Of a stretch of 64,000 nucleotides of DNA, positions 60,670 to 64,000 are shown in pieces. How positions within the stretch are numbered: position 1 is the stretch's first letter; the number at the start of each line of letters is the position of its first letter. The notes beneath the pieces are model-generated. The model worked only from the letters and a program-made list of their open reading frames with translations, was not told the DNA's origin and made no database searches. The position numbers and the translations under genes are program-made. This DNA is from Lutjanus erythropterus (lineage: Eukaryota; Chordata; Actinopteri; Lutjaniformes; Lutjanidae), in assembly GCA_020091685.1 (NCBI GenBank), contig CM034595.1, forward strand, positions 7,401,132 to 7,465,131. The letters run 5' to 3'.

Positions 60670-60787
60670 CTGGTGGGTAGCCAGTCCTGTCGGGTGGGAT
60701 GGTGAGGAGGGAGTCAACGATGGCCACCCTTTGCTGGAGGAGAGTGGAGATCATCTCCAGCCCCTCTGGGCCCAGCAGCTCGAACAG
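60670..60787 (-). CDS. ASCC3: ASCC3 exon A (first in the window): N-terminal region
   Basis: 118 bases, 39 codons plus one base, reading from LFELLGPEGLEM to DRTGYPP. This helical stretch of the N-terminal region precedes helicase cassette 1, and its ELLGP.G.E pattern recurs in vertebrate ASCC3. The acceptor is a textbook CCCTCCAG after a long C/T tract, with a branch-like TACTGAC about 34 bases upstream (60821-60827, minus strand). The donor is CCACCAG followed by GTGAGA. The last base G joins AT of the next exon to make Asp, a phase 1 junction. The previous exon is beyond 64000, so the incoming phase (0) rests on the open frame and on similarity. This is the least conserved of the six exons. 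Confidence 0.88.
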
Positions 60788-60820
60788 CTGGAGGGAGAGA
60801 GTGGAAGGGAGGGGGTGGAA

Positions 60821-60827
60821 GTCAGTA
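60821..60827 (-). promoter_or_regulatory. Candidate branch point before exon A
   Basis: TACTGAC on the minus strand lies 34-40 bases before the exon A acceptor, followed by a C/T-rich tract. It fits the metazoan branch consensus. The call is by position and sequence only. Confidence 0.5.
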
Positions 60828-60881
60828 ACCGCAAGCCAAAAATACAGTCATCTAACGGCAGCAGCAGGAAACATACCACCA

Positions 60882-60909
60882 CGCGCGCGCACACACACAC
60901 ACACACACA
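60882..60909. repeat. (CG)n(CA)n microsatellite
   Basis: CGCGCGCG followed by about nine CA units, a sequence prone to Z-DNA. Confidence 0.9.
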
Positions 60910-62527
60910 TCCAAACATGTATACGCATCCTATGGTTCACCAACACCCCCAAATGCGCTGTTGCTGCCAAGGCTGAGCACCTGGTAATTACCATCCGCCT
61001 GGTACAGAATATGCTCTGCCGCTTAGCCTCCCAAACATAGCCACCTGGCACTTAGCAAGTGACAGAAAAACAACAACAACAAGAAATCCTGTGCACAGCA
61101 GCAGCAGCAGCACACAATTAAAAACACGGTGGAGACAGGGCTGCAGAGACAGTCATCAATATCATTGTGAGACTGAAGTGGAAGTGATGATAAAGTTTGC
61201 GCTTTCTAATTGGAAAATAGCAGACCTGAGGGCCCGGGGTATGTAATCTGAACCAGTAAAACAATGCAGTATGTTTTCTTTCTTTTTTTCCTCTTCTTTC
61301 AGGGTTGGTTTCAGGATGGAGGTATGGCTTGCTCTTTCAGTCTGTCCTCCCTCGGGAAGGCAATAGTCAGCACAGCAGGGAACTAAAACAACAGACGCAC
61401 TTTGATGTCAGGTCAGCCATCGTCTTTGTTGGGGTTATCTTTGTTTTCCCTCTGTGGTCTCTTTTATATCTGTTCTAAATTTCTATTGGTCCCTCAGATT
61501 GTCTCTGTTTTATTAGAGTTGAGCGTACTGTCAGGAGTTGGTGGGAGGCGGTGAAGTTACACCTGCTCAAAGGGATTTTTTTTTTAATGAACTCTCATGA
61601 ATTCTGTCCTTGGAGTTGACTGATTAGGTGCAGGTTCCGCTGGGACTGAGAGGCAGAGTTTCTCCTTCAGATGGATTCTGTACAGTCCGCCATCCTGCGG
61701 GCGAGGCCGGTTCTAAAGCATTAACTGTGTAATTGCACATCTGCATGGCTACAGGTCAGGAGTGTAAATGTTTGTGTCCTCCTCCTGTGTCCCCCTGCTT
61801 TAATCTGTGATTAAATATTCAGCCTTTCCTACTCAATTTTTCAGACAGTAAATGGAAAAACTAAAGCATTATTTGAATTGAGTCCCCACTCGGCAAGGCT
61901 GAATATCTCCTGAGACCACTTCAACATGAACCTCAATTTGGGGAAAAAAATGCAAGACTAGATTTAGATTCATTTTAAGCCGTCGCATCAAAGCAATTAT
62001 ATGCCAAATGATGACTTTGGCCAGTGTTTATGAACAGAAATATTTATAACATTGCACATTAAAATAGAAGACAACCCTTTGTGCAACGTCATGTTGACAG
62101 TATAAAAATATATATATGAATAACCTTTTCAAGCAGAGCATTTATTATTAATAATGGGCTACTTCTCTGCTCCTTCACAGGTCCCCAGGTGTACGCTGCT
62201 GGTTACAAACAAAGCTGTGCGCGACTGCAGCCTTCCCAAACAACAAATAGGCTTTGCCACTATGAGAACTTAACAATTCATAATTTAAAGTGTCGCCACT
62301 GCCACAGGTCACAGGTTCTGTTTTTGTTTTCACTGCATTCTTTGGAGGAGAGTTCCTTAAACCTAAATTCCAGCTCTGCTCAGGACGTGGTACTAAATCC
62401 AAAGTTGAGTTCTCTCAGGGGGAGGGACTGCAAGTGCTGGTTTGAAACACGGCAAACACAGCAATTAATAACACAGGACTTGTGTTTAGACAAGCGCTGT
62501 AATGCTGCCACATACAGGCAGAGTTTG

Positions 62528-63575
62528 GAAGTATCCAAGTACAAATACTTCATTACTGTACTGTACGAGCACTTTTTACTTTTACTCCATACATTTTAAC
62601 ACAAATATGTGTACTTTCTACAACTTACATTTTCCAAACAGGTTTTACTTTAGTTTCAATGAGTTTCTGTGCAACCTTCCCAACATAAAGACAGATTTCA
62701 ACCTAAATGGATGAGACAATAACATATATAAAAGACGATTCCTTGGTGTGTCCATCAGTTCATATCATGCAAGACAGATGTAACAAGACTATACAGAGGT
62801 AACAACACAAAAATTATGTTACACAAAATATATATTAGACAAAGATGTAACAAGATGTAAGAGATGTAACGACCAAAAAAGGAGACAAAAAGATGTAACA
62901 AGATATAAAATGATGTGAAAGATGTAACAAGACAAAAATCTTCATAAAAGACCTAACAAGATGAAAGATGATGTAAGATACATAACAATAAAGACAAAAA
63001 CAAGACAATCAAGACATAACAAGACAAGGATGTAAAAGATGTAACAAGACGAAACATTACATAAATGATGTACAAGGATGAAAAATTACTGAGAAGATGT
63101 AACAAGATGAAAACATCATAAAAGACAAAAAAAGAACATGAAAAAAAACCACAAAGAGGTAACAAGACTAAAAAAGGCATAACAAGAAAAAAACAACGAA
63201 AAAAAGACAAAAAAGTAGAAGAGGTGTAATAATACAAGGACATATGGATGTAACAAGATAAAAAACGCCGTAACAAGACTTATCAAGATGAAAATTACAT
63301 AAAATATGCAACAAGAAGAAAATGTCTAGACAAAACCTACATAAAAGATGCAACAAGACAAAACAGACAGGCCTGACCGTGGACAAAAGGTAAGTTCAGT
63401 TAGCTCTGCACAGAAACAGTCTGTAAACATATCCTACAGAGAGCAACTTGCTACTTTTATACTTTGAGTACATTTCAGAGCCTGTACTTTTTCACTTTTA
63501 CTTGAGCAAAGAAGTTGAATCAGTGCTTCTACTTTTACCAAAGTTTCTGTACTTCTACTTGAGTAAAGCCTGTGT
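62528..63575. mobile_element. TACTT/AAGTA repeat split by a minisatellite
   Basis: The left part (AAGTACAAATACTTCATTAC, TTTTTACTTTTACTCCATAC) and right part (TTTTTCACTTTTACTTGAGC, TGTACTTCTACTTGAGTAAA) belong to a repeat type frequent in fish, also inside 21448-21920. The array at 62768-63365 separates them. Confidence 0.6.
62768..63365. repeat. Degenerate minisatellite, unit near GATGTAACAAGACAAAAA
   Basis: About 600 bases of the words GATGTAACAAGA, ACAAGACAAAA, AAAGATGTAACAAG and ACATAAAAGA in loose tandem, with over twenty GTAACAAG-like cores at irregular spacing of roughly 18-35 bases. The plus strand is strongly purine rich, so the transcript has long pyrimidine stretches. The open frames on the minus strand (62953-63386) are translations of this array. 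Confidence 0.8.
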
Positions 63576-64000
63576 GTTCTTTTGAAATCTCTGACGTGAG
63601 CTTTTTGCTTAAATATTTTGCAACTGTCAGTGAGAACTGTAGATTTTTACACTGGGGACTTGGGGGGTACATTAAAACCACGTCTGCATTGCTTGATTTT
63701 AATGTTATCCACCTTCCTTCGCAGTCACTTTCTTATATTCCAATTTAGAAAAATCTCAAGTAGCTTTCTGTTTTTTGATGGCCTGGAGTGCAGTGAGCAA
63801 GACCAGCAGCTGCAGGCCCATTTAACATTGACCAAAATGGAAACACATGCACAACATAAGGCTCAGCTTCTCTCCAGATCCAGTGAATTTGTTGTTACGT
63901 GCCTATTTGTTTAACAACTGTTTACTCAGAACAGCCGTGCCTACATGAGAACCTTTAGAAAATTCACAGCTCAGACATCTTCATCTGCAATCTGCAGCCC

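Larger units (their letters stand above)
1..64000 (-). other. ASCC3: ASCC3 gene, internal segment (six exons and their introns)
   Basis: ASCC3 is a 3'-5' helicase with two Ski2-like cassettes. It works with ASCC1, ASCC2 and TRIP4: in the nucleus it unwinds DNA for ALKBH3 repair of alkylation damage, and in the cytosol the ASCC/RQT complex splits collided ribosomes. The spliced minus-strand exons at 60670-60787, 41786-41984, 41023-41158, 38301-38426, 6935-7138 and 1113-1253 give 308 codons in one open frame that follow the remembered vertebrate ASCC3 order without a gap. Decisive stretches are YGCQVTIQSEQEKQ, EQALLTAR, LDEIGQLVFKGMKRLNRIQS, APTGAGKT and [14 protein letters not shown]. Brr2 (SNRNP200) has the same fold but differs in these strings. 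The gene enters at the high-coordinate end and leaves at the low end; promoter, start, second cassette and stop are outside. Confidence 0.96.
60788..64000 (-). other. Partial intron upstream of exon A
   Basis: Contains a CG/CA repeat (60882-60909), a CAG triplet run (61099-61112) and the element plus minisatellite at 62528-63575. The rest, including 61115-62520, shows nothing recognisable. No upstream exon of ASCC3 is found. Confidence 0.7.

Noticed and set aside
62768-63365. CRISPR-like spaced repeats
   Set aside because: Irregular spacing, degenerate units and a vertebrate intron context; it is a minisatellite.
62953-63386. Hydrophobic Phe/Leu-rich frames that look like membrane proteins
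   Set aside because: They are the pyrimidine strand of the minisatellite, so hydrophobicity comes from composition.
60788-64000. Alternative last exon of the short UV-induced ASCC3 transcript
   Set aside because: In humans that exon follows the first coding exons, well upstream of exon A. No terminal-exon signals tied to ASCC3 were found here.
1-64000. Intronic snoRNA, microRNA or tRNA genes
   Set aside because: By eye I found no convincing C/D or H/ACA box pairs or tRNA A/B boxes. A covariance-model search would be decisive; the long hairpins seen are transposon palindromes.

Overview
The window lies entirely inside one vertebrate gene, ASCC3 (activating signal cointegrator 1 complex subunit 3, a large Ski2-like/Brr2-like DNA-RNA helicase), read on the minus strand. 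Six internal exons are visible, in transcription order A 60670-60787, B 41786-41984, C 41023-41158, D 38301-38426, E 6935-7138 and F 1113-1253. All have AG acceptors and GT donors. Phases agree at every joint (A-B phase 1, B-C phase 2, the rest phase 0), and together they give 924 coding bases, 308 codons without a stop. By comparison with the remembered human protein (about 2,200 residues) this is roughly residues 270-580: the end of the N-terminal region and the start of the first helicase cassette, including Walker A (APTGAGKT, exon E) and motif Ia (APMKALAAE, exon F). The first and last exons of the gene are outside the window.

The organism is a bony fish. The spliced protein is close to, but not identical with, mammalian ASCC3. 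The introns carry dinucleotide microsatellites, Tc1-like and L2 relics, hAT-type elements and many short terminal-inverted-repeat elements of kinds familiar from teleosts, probably a percomorph. The rest of the window is intron: partial 1-1112; 1254-6934 (5.7 kb); 7139-38300 (31 kb); 38427-41022 (2.6 kb); 41159-41785 (0.6 kb); 41985-60669 (18.7 kb); partial 60788-64000. I see no second gene, no RNA gene, no CRISPR array and no promoter.

Much of the intron sequence is transposon debris, often nested. Identified relics are two Tc1-like transposase copies (27202-28108 plus; 32305-33775 minus, broken by a 605-bp insertion), an L2-clade LINE reverse transcriptase (57155-58505, split by a 313-bp element), a hAT-type BED-finger remnant (7787-7975), a tentative THAP-like fragment (43670-43830), several hAT-like elements with 8-bp target duplications, and about a dozen copies of a GGGCTGCAACTAA-ended element. 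The less repetitive stretches (about 10.7-12.8, 15.8-20.4, 30.4-32.3, 49.2-50.2 and 60.8-62.5 kb) may hold conserved regulatory sequence, which cannot be judged from one genome.

The most interesting biology is at the splice sites. Exon F has a (AC)18 run starting at intron position +3 and an exceptional pyrimidine tract before its acceptor; exon D has a TG repeat between its pyrimidine tract and AG. Exons D, E and F are all phase 0-0, so skipping any of them would keep the frame, and skipping E or F would remove helicase motifs. No new multi-gene system is present.
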